The position numbers and the translations under genes were made by a program. This document shows, one piece after another, positions 5,268 to 10,804 of a DNA stretch of 32,954 nucleotides. The notes beneath the pieces are model-generated. The model was given only the letters and a program-made list of their open reading frames with translations, had not been told where the DNA came from and did not search any database. Each line of letters begins with the position of its first letter. Position 1 is the first letter of the stretch. This DNA comes from a virus, in the IMG/VR virus record IMGVR_UViG_3300037838_000105, positions 1-32,954 of that record, one strand, 5' to 3'.

Positions 5268-5420
5268 TTATTTGAGGCGAGGACTTTTGTTGTCCTTTGA
5301 ATTCAAACGTTTAACCTTGATGTAACGTTTGTTACCTAACTTGTAGATGGTTGGTTTAGGTGGTTCATAGGAGTCGAACAAACTTTGCTTGTAAGTCTCG
5401 ACCCAATCACCCAGAAGCAC
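5268..5420 (-). CDS. Truncated paralogue of the 6255-6416 gene (about 50 aa)
   Basis: The C-terminal 40 residues (WVETYKQSLFDSYEPPKPTI, then YKLGNKRYIKVKRLN) match the intact 53-aa protein encoded at 6255-6416, which reads WFEAYVQKTFESYEPPKPTI, then YKLGSKKYVKVKRLR. The N-terminal part is different: homology stops near 5399, exactly where the duplicated bL33 3' end begins on the other strand. A GTG at 5420-5418 could be a start, but the original start has been lost, so this is either a gene with a newly made N-terminus or a pseudogene. The family is unknown; it has a conserved SYEPPKPTIYKLG core and a basic C-terminus. Confidence 0.5.
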   Translation of the reverse strand: MLLGDWVETYKQSLFDSYEPPKPTIYKLGNKRYIKVKRLNSKDNKSPRLK

Positions 5421-5462
5421 ATATGGTGGGTTGAAAAGAAACTACCGCCACACTCCAAGTAG
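5400..5462 (+). pseudogene. bL33 3'-end remnant (second copy)
   Basis: These 63 bases encode the last 20 residues and stop codon of the bL33 homologue (DPITQKHIWWV, then EKKLPPHSK). Compared with 3115-3177 there are nine differences in 63 bases, all at third codon positions and all synonymous. No start codon or upstream bL33 sequence exists; the match ends abruptly at 5400. It is therefore the tail of a different, once functional bL33 allele, brought in or left behind by recombination. It ends one base before the stop codon of the convergent SGNH hydrolase gene. Confidence 0.82.
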
Positions 5463-5463
5463 T

Positions 5464-6195
5464 CTACACTCCGAACAGTTTATCCTTCAGCAATTTCGTC
5501 ATTGAGTCAGCCAACACCTGTTGTCCCAGTATGTTGGGATGGTTCAGGCAAGGACTGATGTAGGTGTCGAACACCCTGTTGTTGGGTTTGAGGATGGTCA
5601 GCCAGTCCTGAGGGGGATCACTGAATCCCCACGCCAGTTCCGTGAGAGCAGAATCATGCGGTAGCAACCAATTCGCACCCGGCACGATGTTGTAGTGATC
5701 CAACAGTTCCAGCCTACTCCATGTGGAAACAAAGTATGGAGTGATGTCGTGTGCGACGCATGTGGTGTAGATATTGTTGATGTTCAGTGTGGTCTCGAAC
5801 TTGTGGAATCGTAGTTGGTGCCGCAGAATGTTAGTGTCGGGGAAGTTTACGTAATTGTTATCATTGTCGATGTAGTGACATCTACTGACCGGTCCGGGAA
5901 AGGCGAACACCGCAACATAGTTCACGCCATCTTTTTTGGTCTTTGTGAATTCCAACAGGTCACAGTACATGCCCGTGATGGCACGGCCGCCTGCCCCGTA
6001 TAATAAAAAATCTAGTTTCAACTGTTTGCTTGTCAGGATAGGGAACGCAAGGTCAGGCCTGCCCCTCTGTCTATCGATGATCAGCAACGAAGGTATACGG
6101 TCATCATAATCATCTGTGGTGAATCCGCCATGGTGTGTGCCGAGCTCTTGTCCCACGGTGTAACTATCACCGAACCATACTAATGTTGCACTCAT
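5464..6195 (-). CDS. SGNH/GDSL-family hydrolase-like protein
   Basis: The 243-aa product begins with the block I motif FGDSYTVG (Ser11 as the likely nucleophile) and has near its C-terminus NHPNILGQQVLAD, where His219 fits the block V His of SGNH hydrolases. These enzymes act on acyl or acetyl esters of lipids and sugars. A GAGGRAI stretch (residues 87-93) may be the block II glycine. There is no signal peptide, so it should be cytoplasmic. It resembles the 8127-8807 protein only in general fold motifs. In this glycan-rich phage a sugar O-acetyl esterase or transferase is a reasonable guess. Confidence 0.75.
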   Translation of the reverse strand: MSATLVWFGDSYTVGQELGTHHGGFTTDDYDDRIPSLLIIDRQRGRPDLAFPILTSKQLKLDFLLYGAGGRAITGMYCDLLEFTKTKKDGVNYVAVFAFPGPVSRCHYIDNDNNYVNFPDTNILRHQLRFHKFETTLNINNIYTTCVAHDITPYFVSTWSRLELLDHYNIVPGANWLLPHDSALTELAWGFSDPPQDWLTILKPNNRVFDTYISPCLNHPNILGQQVLADSMTKLLKDKLFGV

Positions 6196-6254
6196 CCTAA
6201 TACTTATTCTACCACACTTCTGGTAGTTGATCTTTACAAAATTTACAAACTGTG

Positions 6255-6416
6255 TTACTTGAGGTAAGGACCTTTTGCTTTTGACGTGGTCCTCAGACGT
6301 TTTACTTTGACGTACTTCTTACTGCCAAGTTTGTAGATAGTGGGTTTAGGTGGTTCATATGATTCAAACGTTTTTTGCACGTACGCCTCGAACCATCCTC
6401 TGAGTCTTGCAAACAT
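6255..6416 (-). CDS. Hypothetical small basic protein (53 aa)
   Basis: The protein reads MFARLRGWFEAYVQKTFESY, then EPPKPTIYKLGSKKYVKVKR and a 13-residue basic tail ending GPYLK. It has an amphipathic N-terminal helix followed by a short, probably beta, basic segment. It is the intact member of a family whose truncated copy lies at 5268-5420; conservation of the SYEPPKPTIYKLG core between the copies shows it is a real protein. No Shine-Dalgarno sequence is obvious. Binding to nucleic acid or to a membrane surface is possible from its charge only. Confidence 0.62.
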   Translation of the reverse strand: MFARLRGWFEAYVQKTFESYEPPKPTIYKLGSKKYVKVKRLRTTSKAKGPYLK

Positions 6417-6437
6417 ACTAAACCCTCCATCGCTATA

Positions 6438-6548
6438 TTATTTCTTCCAGAATTTTAGTTTCTCGATGTGTCCCGGTATTGCTTCGAACTTCTCATTCAC
6501 ATACCAACCAGCCGCGAAACCAACTATTAATCCAATTGTTAAAAACAT
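6438..6548 (-). CDS. Small membrane protein (36 aa)
   Basis: The protein has one glycine-rich transmembrane helix (MFLTIGLIVGFAAGWYVNEK) and an amphipathic tail (FEAIPGHIEKLKFWKK). A strong ribosome binding site AAGGAGC lies five bases before the ATG. It follows the 40-aa gene by 10 bases and belongs to the same leftward operon. A GxxxG-like spacing in the helix could allow dimer formation. The function is unknown. Confidence 0.68.
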   Translation of the reverse strand: MFLTIGLIVGFAAGWYVNEKFEAIPGHIEKLKFWKK

Positions 6549-6558
6549 TTGGTGCTCC

Positions 6559-6681
6559 TTATTGTGCTTCTACTGGTGCAGGTTCGTTTGTGATTAGTAT
6601 CCATGCGAATACCACAACAACAACAGCAACACCAATCATTGCTTTTTTATGCTTCTTAATTTCGTCAATTACTTTTTTCAT
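6559..6681 (-). CDS. Leader-like membrane peptide resembling the porin signal region (40 aa)
   Basis: Residues 9-40 read KKHKKAMIGVAVVVVVFAWI, then LITNEPAPVEAQ. The porin encoded at 12626-13564 starts with TKKKAAIGVAIIVALVAIWS, then VMKPAPAEAAE, so the basic start, hydrophobic core, Trp and PAPxEA end all correspond. The difference is that this protein stops where the porin's mature part would begin. A strong ribosome binding site (GGAGGG, six bases before the ATG) argues it is translated. It may be a remnant of a lost secreted protein, a membrane peptide in its own right, or a decoy for signal peptide handling. Confidence 0.68.
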   Translation of the reverse strand: MKKVIDEIKKHKKAMIGVAVVVVVFAWILITNEPAPVEAQ

Positions 6682-6706
6682 TGTACGCCCTCCTAGGAGG
6701 TAACCG

Positions 6707-6714
6707 TATTTATC
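6707..6714 (-). promoter_or_regulatory. T4-type late promoter element, GATAAATA
   Basis: On the minus strand GATAAATA matches the T4 late promoter TATAAATA in seven of eight bases. It lies 25 bases before the start codon at 6681 and overlaps the end of the lipoprotein gene. It would drive the small membrane genes at 6681-6255 late in infection. Confidence 0.4.
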
Positions 6715-7000
6715 TGTCTAGTTTCTGTTCTTCCTGTCGTTTCTTCAATGGACAGTCGTCTGGTGCGAACATACAGCCAAGCACATCCACTATGCTCTCG
6801 AAGTTGGTAGGGCCATTAGGATTCAATAGTTCCTTCTCTTTGTCCATTGCATCCATGTCCTTGGTTATTTCAGCATTCATCTCTTGTTCTGTCTCGTGTG
6901 GTGATTGCCTGTCCACGTGTTGGCCAGGATTGCATGAAGAAAGGCCCACGAGGACTATCACTAGGAATATTATCATGTACCACTCTAACTTTTTATTCAT
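6710..7000 (-). CDS. Small lipoprotein (96 aa)
   Basis: The N-terminus MNKKLEWYMIIFLVIVLVGL followed by SSCN is a classic lipoprotein signal with lipobox LSSC, so Cys23 would be lipidated after signal peptidase II cleavage. The mature part is charged and helical (QEMNAEITKDMDAMDKEKELL) and has two further cysteines in GCMFAPDDCPLKK, which may form a disulfide in the periplasm. Phage lipoproteins commonly act as outer spanins or in superinfection exclusion; the size would fit either. No inner spanin partner is evident nearby. Confidence 0.78.
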   Translation of the reverse strand: MNKKLEWYMIIFLVIVLVGLSSCNPGQHVDRQSPHETEQEMNAEITKDMDAMDKEKELLNPNGPTNFESIVDVLGCMFAPDDCPLKKRQEEQKLDR

Positions 7001-7048
7001 ACTGATTATTTACACCGATAACCTAGAATGCTATATGGTGCTTTTGTC

Positions 7049-7231
7049 TTATTGGAATTTGTTGGCGTTAGTGGCAACCTTGCCAGTATTGGCACCGTTC
7101 TTTATCACATACTTCTGTGTGCCGTTGGCACCCGAGTCTACTTCTGTACGTAGGTGCTTGAACATCAACTTCTGTTTGGCCTCACGTAACATCTTCTGAG
7201 CGTATGCTGTTATTGTTTTTGTGTCTCTCAT
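7049..7231 (-). CDS. Hypothetical small protein (60 aa)
   Basis: Not recognised. The N-terminal half is an amphipathic basic helix (MRDTKTITAYAQKMLREAKQ, then KLMFKHL), and the C-terminal half is Gly/Asn/Thr-rich with a likely short beta segment (TQKYVIKNGANTGKVATNANKF). Start ATG at 7231; there is no strong ribosome binding site. A late-type promoter element lies 17 bases upstream of the start codon, suggesting expression with virion genes. It is the first gene of a leftward group that continues to 5464. Confidence 0.6.
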   Translation of the reverse strand: MRDTKTITAYAQKMLREAKQKLMFKHLRTEVDSGANGTQKYVIKNGANTGKVATNANKFQ

Positions 7232-7248
7232 AACTTTATTATATAGAT

Positions 7249-7256
7249 TATTTATG
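7249..7256 (-). promoter_or_regulatory. T4-type late promoter element, CATAAATA
   Basis: The minus strand reads CATAAATA, one mismatch from the T4 late consensus, 17 bases before the ATG at 7231. No -35 box would be expected for such a promoter. Positions 7257-7400 contain no gene or repeat that I can recognise. Confidence 0.45.
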
Positions 7257-7404
7257 TGTTGTCAACATACCTGGCCTGCATTTAGAACATAGCACATAAT
7301 GGTAATATGTGCAAATATACAGTTACTCCTGGATAGCCTTTACCATGCGTGTGTGTGCTTCTGTGTGCGTTTAACAGGTAGACTAGAACAGGTTTATCGT
7401 GTAA

Positions 7405-7410
7405 TATAAT
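7405..7410 (+). promoter_or_regulatory. -10 box TATAAT of the tRNA cluster
   Basis: TATAAT lies nine bases before the first base of tRNA-Thr. No good -35 box is visible at the usual distance. Its position makes it the likely promoter of the four-tRNA transcript. Confidence 0.5.
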
Positions 7411-7419
7411 TACTGTGAC

Positions 7420-7495
7420 GCCGCTTTAGCTCATTAGGTAGAGCAACTGATTTGTAATCAGTAGGTGCCCAGTTCGAATCCGGGAAGCGGCACCA
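7420..7495 (+). tRNA. tRNA-Thr (TGT anticodon)
   Basis: The 76-base gene has paired acceptor arms GCCGCTT and AAGCGGC, a D-arm (AGCTCATTAGGTAGAGC), an anticodon stem CTGAT/ATCAG with TGT in the loop, and a TTCGAATC T-arm. The 3' CCA (7493-7495) is encoded. It reads ACA and related Thr codons. Confidence 0.95.
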
Positions 7496-7500
7496 CAAAT

Positions 7501-7561
7501 ACCAAACTCACCGTTATTACCATTTACACCTAAACAGTCAATGGTCTCAGCAGAGTTTGGT
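7501..7561 (+). other. Inverted repeat in the tRNA-Thr to tRNA-Ala spacer
   Basis: ACCAAACTC (7501-7509) pairs perfectly with GAGTTTGGT (7553-7561), and within this CCATT (7520-7524) pairs with AATGG (7540-7544). The spacer of the tRNA precursor would fold into a long interrupted hairpin. It may guide processing or be a small RNA; no terminator-like T run follows. Confidence 0.5.
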
Positions 7562-7567
7562 CGGTTT

Positions 7568-7643
7568 GGGGGATTAGCTCATCTGGGAGAGCGCCTGATT
7601 TGCATTCAGGAGGTAGCAGGTTCGATCCCTGTATCCTCCACCA
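7568..7643 (+). tRNA. tRNA-Ala (TGC anticodon)
   Basis: Acceptor arms GGGGGAT and ATCCTCC pair with one G-T wobble. The anticodon stem CCTGA/TCAGG encloses TTTGCAT, giving anticodon TGC. The T-arm has GTTCGATCC. CCA is encoded at 7641-7643. The spacer to the next tRNA is three bases. Confidence 0.95.
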
Positions 7644-7646
7644 AAC

Positions 7647-7721
7647 GGTCCCTTCGTCTATCGGTTAGGACACGTGGTTTTCATCCTCGAAAGAGGGGTT
7701 CGACTCCCCTAGGGACCGCCA
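7647..7721 (+). tRNA. tRNA-Glu (TTC anticodon)
   Basis: The 75-base gene has acceptor arms GGTCCCT and AGGGACC, anticodon loop TTTTCAT with anticodon TTC, and a T-arm GGGGTTCGACTCCCC. CCA is encoded at 7719-7721. The anticodon stem CGTGG/CCTCG has one T-T mismatch, which may be compensated or tolerated. Confidence 0.93.
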
Positions 7722-7730
7722 GACAAAATT

Positions 7731-7807
7731 GTGCCCGTAGTTCAGTTGGATAGAATACGAGTTTCCTAAACTTGGGGTCGGAGGTTCGAATCCTTCCGGG
7801 CACGCCA
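7731..7807 (+). tRNA. tRNA-Arg (CCT anticodon)
   Basis: The 77-base gene has acceptor arms GTGCCCG and CGGGCAC, anticodon stem CGAGT/ACTTG around TTCCTAA, giving CCT (reads AGG), and a T-arm GGAGGTTCGAATCCTTCC. CCA is encoded at 7805-7807. AGG Arg codons are frequent in several genes of this window, such as clpP and the radical SAM genes, which fits a supplementing role. Confidence 0.94.
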
Positions 7808-7827
7808 AACACCACATAATTAATTGT

Positions 7828-8130
7828 GTGAAGAAGTTCTATTCCATAAAGTTGAAACAGTTCAAGGAGAACATACCGCCAGCACTTGCAGAAACAATGT
7901 TGTTGGACGAATCCAAACTTGTCAAGTACCTGTGGAAACACAAGGCACTTGAGTTCAGGTATCCCAAACACAAACACAGACTAGATCTATACGCAGACGA
8001 GAAGTATCTCATGATGGGCAAGTTGAAGTACCCAACAATGTTCGGCAACAAGAAAAGGATGGGCTTCATGGAACTCTACATAGTTCACAGGATCAACCAG
8101 AGGATGAACCTGGCAAGGGGTAGTAAATGA
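7828..8130 (+). CDS. Hypothetical basic protein (100 aa), GTG start
   Basis: Not recognised. The product is strongly basic, rich in Lys and aromatic residues (KKFYSIKLKQFKENIPPALA, WKHKALEFRYPKHKHRLDLY) with no membrane segment. A GTG start at 7828 gives the best N-terminus; no ATG is available near the beginning and no clear ribosome binding site is visible. Its stop overlaps the start of the SGNH gene by ATGA, so the two are translationally coupled. It lies directly after the tRNA cluster and could be on the same transcript. Confidence 0.65.
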   Translation: MKKFYSIKLKQFKENIPPALAETMLLDESKLVKYLWKHKALEFRYPKHKHRLDLYADEKYLMMGKLKYPTMFGNKKRMGFMELYIVHRINQRMNLARGSK

Positions 8131-8807
8131 TAAAGTTTGGTCATTACACAGACAGGGGCCTGCCGGAGTCCGAAGTAGGGTATAGATGTCCTAGTTGGGA
8201 TCCAATGCCTTCGGGAAAGAAGAATGTTATAGTTCTCGGATGCAGTCATACCTACGGGGTAGGTCATGATGACAACACACACTGGGTCGCTCACCTTTCG
8301 AAGCACAACACTACACGTTTAAGGTATTGGAATCTAGCACAACCTGGATGTAGTGCCGACAAGATGATTCGCATACTGTACGGGTCGGAAAAACTCCTAG
8401 AGCCAAGAATAATCATTGCCTGCTGGCCGTTGTGGAGTCGTAGAGAACGGTTGGAAACAGATCCTATAAGTCTTACATCGGGTGATCGGTATCTGAAGAT
8501 GGAAACAGAAGAAACCGATCGGAATAACTTTTTGAAAAATATTTTCCTACTACAAAAGTTTGCCGAGCAAAAAGGCTGTAGTACATTCCATTGCTTTGCT
8601 GATGAGACTTATCAAGAGCACATCGGGGAGTTGAACATACTAAAAGATTATACAATAAGGAACTGCTGGCCACACTGGGACAAATTTACAGCAAGAAACT
8701 TACACGCTAAGCCAAGCCTGGCCTCAGATGGCGAGCACTATGGTGTAGAACATCATGAACGTTTTGCTAAACTATTCCTTGATCATTTTTCTAAGAAATT
8801 AAAATAA
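8127..8807 (+). CDS. SGNH/GDSL-family hydrolase-like protein
   Basis: The 226-aa product has a block I motif VLGCSHTYGVG (Ser40 the likely nucleophile), a possible block II in NLAQPGCSADKMIR, and near the C-terminus SDGEHYGVEHHERFA, where Asp201 and His204 fit the catalytic DxxH of block V. The related GCSHTYG-type proteins are, from memory, common in marine T4-like phages. The substrate is unknown; sugar or lipid acyl esters are usual for the fold. It overlaps the preceding gene by four bases, and its last 25 bases overlap the convergent radical SAM gene. Confidence 0.8.
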   Translation: MIKFGHYTDRGLPESEVGYRCPSWDPMPSGKKNVIVLGCSHTYGVGHDDNTHWVAHLSKHNTTRLRYWNLAQPGCSADKMIRILYGSEKLLEPRIIIACWPLWSRRERLETDPISLTSGDRYLKMETEETDRNNFLKNIFLLQKFAEQKGCSTFHCFADETYQEHIGELNILKDYTIRNCWPHWDKFTARNLHAKPSLASDGEHYGVEHHERFAKLFLDHFSKKLK

Positions 8808-9778
8808 TCTTTTATACTAATCTTACGTAACGCATCTTGCCTGGTGATAAAATCTTCTAGTTCTTTATCATTGTTTCTATCCACTGCTATTTCTTTAGGA
8901 GACATGCTCTTGGCCAATCTTGTAAACTTATTATCGTACTTTACGTTTAACACGCTGGGTTGTTCCAGGAACGCCCAATCGTGTGGTATGTTCTTGTTCT
9001 TGGCAAAGTTTACTATGTCAGGTAGTATTTTTATGTTTAGACAACTCACTGTGGTCCAGAAATTTAGTTGCAACAGTTTGTATTGTTTCTGCAGAGCAAG
9101 ATAGGCATCCACAGTTTTCTTGTAGTTGTCCCACTTGATAGGCCAACGTGCATAGTCATGCACTTGACCGATTCCGTCCAAGCTCATTGTCACTATGACC
9201 ATTATGTTTCTCTTCAACACATCCTCTATCTCTGGGATCATTCTAGACCCGTTGGTGTTCATCCGTACTATCTTCACATTCTCCGGTAGTGCCTTTAAAA
9301 CCTTTTTGTAGTTCTTGCTGGCAGTGGGCTCGCCACCGTTCACATCGAATTCAATTATCCTTTCCTGTGGCAACTTCTTGAACACTTCGTAGTTGTCAAC
9401 ACGTGGATAGTCTCTGGATTCCAGGCTCCCTATCTTTGTGCTGAGTCCGGCATGGCACGACTGGCAGGCACTGTTGCACACATTATCCAACACGCCTCCC
9501 ACTATCAAGTAGTCCTTGCGTATAGGATGTAACATCTTGTGTCTGACTATGCTGTTGGTACGTATGCTTTCACCCTTGACCTTCTCCGACCTCTGACACC
9601 TGAAACATTCCATGGGCCATTGCCCTTGGTCCATTGTGGCACGGACGTTTGCCATCCAATCGCTGTGTTCCAATTCTTCGTGACTGGCAAATCCCTTCGC
9701 ATGTATCATGTGCCCACACTTGCCCACAGAACCGTCTTGGTTAAGTCTTATAAAGTGATCTAGCCTAGGACAGAACAT
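8783..9778 (-). CDS. Radical SAM enzyme with N-terminal twitch/SPASM-like cysteines
   Basis: The 331-aa protein holds the radical SAM cluster motif CNSACQSC (Cys101, 105, 108; CX3CX2C) and a GGEP-type SAM-binding motif (FDVNGGEPTASKNY). The ~90 residues before the core carry extra cysteines (Cys3, 21, 58 and 61, the last two in CFRC), which look like an auxiliary iron-sulfur cluster domain placed N-terminal instead of C-terminal. Such enzymes start radical chemistry on peptides, sugars or other substrates. It is the last gene of a leftward unit with the dehydrogenase and sulfotransferase-like genes, overlapping the latter by 14 bases. The substrate is not predictable from the sequence. Confidence 0.88.
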   Translation of the reverse strand: MFCPRLDHFIRLNQDGSVGKCGHMIHAKGFASHEELEHSDWMANVRATMDQGQWPMECFRCQRSEKVKGESIRTNSIVRHKMLHPIRKDYLIVGGVLDNVCNSACQSCHAGLSTKIGSLESRDYPRVDNYEVFKKLPQERIIEFDVNGGEPTASKNYKKVLKALPENVKIVRMNTNGSRMIPEIEDVLKRNIMVIVTMSLDGIGQVHDYARWPIKWDNYKKTVDAYLALQKQYKLLQLNFWTTVSCLNIKILPDIVNFAKNKNIPHDWAFLEQPSVLNVKYDNKFTRLAKSMSPKEIAVDRNNDKELEDFITRQDALRKISIKDYFNFLEK

Positions 9779-10289
9779 TTTTATATCTTTCCACTATGTG
9801 TTGTAACTTTTGTGTGTGCCCGAGTTGTTCTAATAGTCTGTGATCGACATCAACAAACTCTGCAACAGTGTCCACTATCGTTTTGGACCTGTTACGATGA
9901 TTATGATTGTCACAGTAATCACTTATGGCATCCAGTGGTTTCAATGTCACTGTGCCCTTAAAGAATCTGTACAAGTGGCACAGCCACACGTACTGTGGAA
10001 CAATATGTCTGTCCACAAGATTTCCTTCCTTCACTAGGTGATGAACTTCTGGTACTGTGATATTGTTTTGACTGCTGTACACGTTGATGCCCGACACGAA
10101 ACGTTCGTTGGGGTTCCTGATAATGATATCTATGTGATCGAGTGCATTGATTTCCTCGTTGGTGTAACTCCTGTCACTGGCACGTCTCAAACTTGTTGAA
10201 CCACTGACATAGATAGGATAAACTAATCTCTCACCTATTCCTATCACAACACAGTCTGTGTTCAGCAGTTTACTCCAGTGTTTCAGCAT
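9765..10289 (-). CDS. Sulfotransferase-like protein (174 aa)
   Basis: Residues 55-69 (IIIRNPNERFVSGIN) match the 3'-phosphate binding motif of PAPS-dependent sulfotransferases (IRDPxERFxSGY type). Residues 25-35 (PIYVSGSTSLR) look like a degenerate 5'-phosphosulfate loop (PKxGSTSL) in which the usual Lys is not present. The protein is shorter than typical sulfotransferases (250-300 aa). It may therefore be a reduced or altered member. It lies between the short-chain dehydrogenase and radical SAM genes, overlapping both. Sulfation of a glycan or small molecule is a possible role. Confidence 0.6.
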   Translation of the reverse strand: MLKHWSKLLNTDCVVIGIGERLVYPIYVSGSTSLRRASDRSYTNEEINALDHIDIIIRNPNERFVSGINVYSSQNNITVPEVHHLVKEGNLVDRHIVPQYVWLCHLYRFFKGTVTLKPLDAISDYCDNHNHRNRSKTIVDTVAEFVDVDHRLLEQLGHTQKLQHIVERYKNVLS

Positions 10290-10779
10290 AGTGTTCCTTC
10301 AACACACTACCCACGTAGTGGTTAACGTCCATACCTCCCTTTCCTTGTGTGTTGATCATTCCCGGACGTATAAGTTTCATCTTTGTGTTGCTTGCCTGTG
10401 CATTGAGTTGTTTGTGTGCAAGTTCCAATGCCATTTTTTGATTGCGGTATTGCATTGCCTCACGCATGGATAACCCGTCTATTTGTCGGTCCTCTGCGTT
10501 CTCACACACCTTTGTAGATATATTCCAAATGTGATGCATTTCTTTGTCCTCCTGCCACCTGTGCCATACTTCGAACAGTAGTTCAGTCTGTGCGTACATG
10601 CTTATGGCATTGTTTATGAAAAGGTCACAGGGCTCAATTATAGATGCCGTGTGTGCTGTCCTCCTAATGTTCTCTCCGTCGCTCCTAGAAATACCAACTA
10701 TCTCGTGTCCTTTGGCCGATAGTTGTTCGGCGAACGCTTTGCCAATTCCTTTCTTGTGCCCAGTAATTGCTATTTTCAT
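10270..10779 (-). CDS. Short-chain dehydrogenase/reductase family protein (169 aa)
   Basis: The N-terminus MKIAITGHKKGIGKAFAEQL has the TGxxxGIG dinucleotide-binding motif (residues 6-13). FINNA is the conserved NNA motif, ISTK may provide the catalytic Ser, and YRNQK is the YxxxK catalytic pair. At 169 aa it is much shorter than classical SDRs (about 250), lacking part of the central Rossmann strands and the substrate region; the substrate is unknown. It is the first gene of the leftward unit, and its start faces the 2OG oxygenase gene across a 25-base gap containing a symmetrical late-promoter-like element. Confidence 0.8.
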   Translation of the reverse strand: MKIAITGHKKGIGKAFAEQLSAKGHEIVGISRSDGENIRRTAHTASIIEPCDLFINNAISMYAQTELLFEVWHRWQEDKEMHHIWNISTKVCENAEDRQIDGLSMREAMQYRNQKMALELAHKQLNAQASNTKMKLIRPGMINTQGKGGMDVNHYVGSVLKEHYAETLE

Positions 10780-10788
10780 ATGAAACAG

Positions 10789-10798
10789 TATTTAAATA
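10789..10798. promoter_or_regulatory. Symmetrical late-promoter-like element, TATTTAAATA
   Basis: The perfect 10-base palindrome TATTTAAATA gives TTTAAATA on each strand, one mismatch from the T4 late consensus TATAAATA. It sits between divergent starts at 10779 (minus) and 10805 (plus). The sequence around it (ACAGTATTTA) also occurs at the divergent pair at 17645-17654. Confidence 0.45.
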
Positions 10799-10804
10799 AG
10801 CATA

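Noticed and set aside
3178-5399. Insertion sequence or transposon carrying isocitrate lyase
   Set aside because: There is no transposase, no terminal inverted repeats, and the flanking repeats are coding bL33 alleles with synonymous differences, not target-site duplications.
6710-7199. 172-aa plus-strand frame opposite the lipoprotein and 60-aa genes
   Set aside because: It is antisense to a protein with a clear lipobox and is Ser/Leu-rich without motifs.
7541-7753. 70-aa plus-strand frame over tRNA-Ala and tRNA-Glu
   Set aside because: The sequence (LAHLGERLICIQEVAGSIPVSSTK) is a translated tRNA, not a protein.
7681-7977. 98-aa minus-strand reading frame through the tRNA cluster
   Set aside because: It is the antisense of tRNA-Glu and tRNA-Arg plus part of the real plus-strand gene at 7828; the GRIRTSDPKFRKL-type protein is a well-known artefact of reading tRNA genes.
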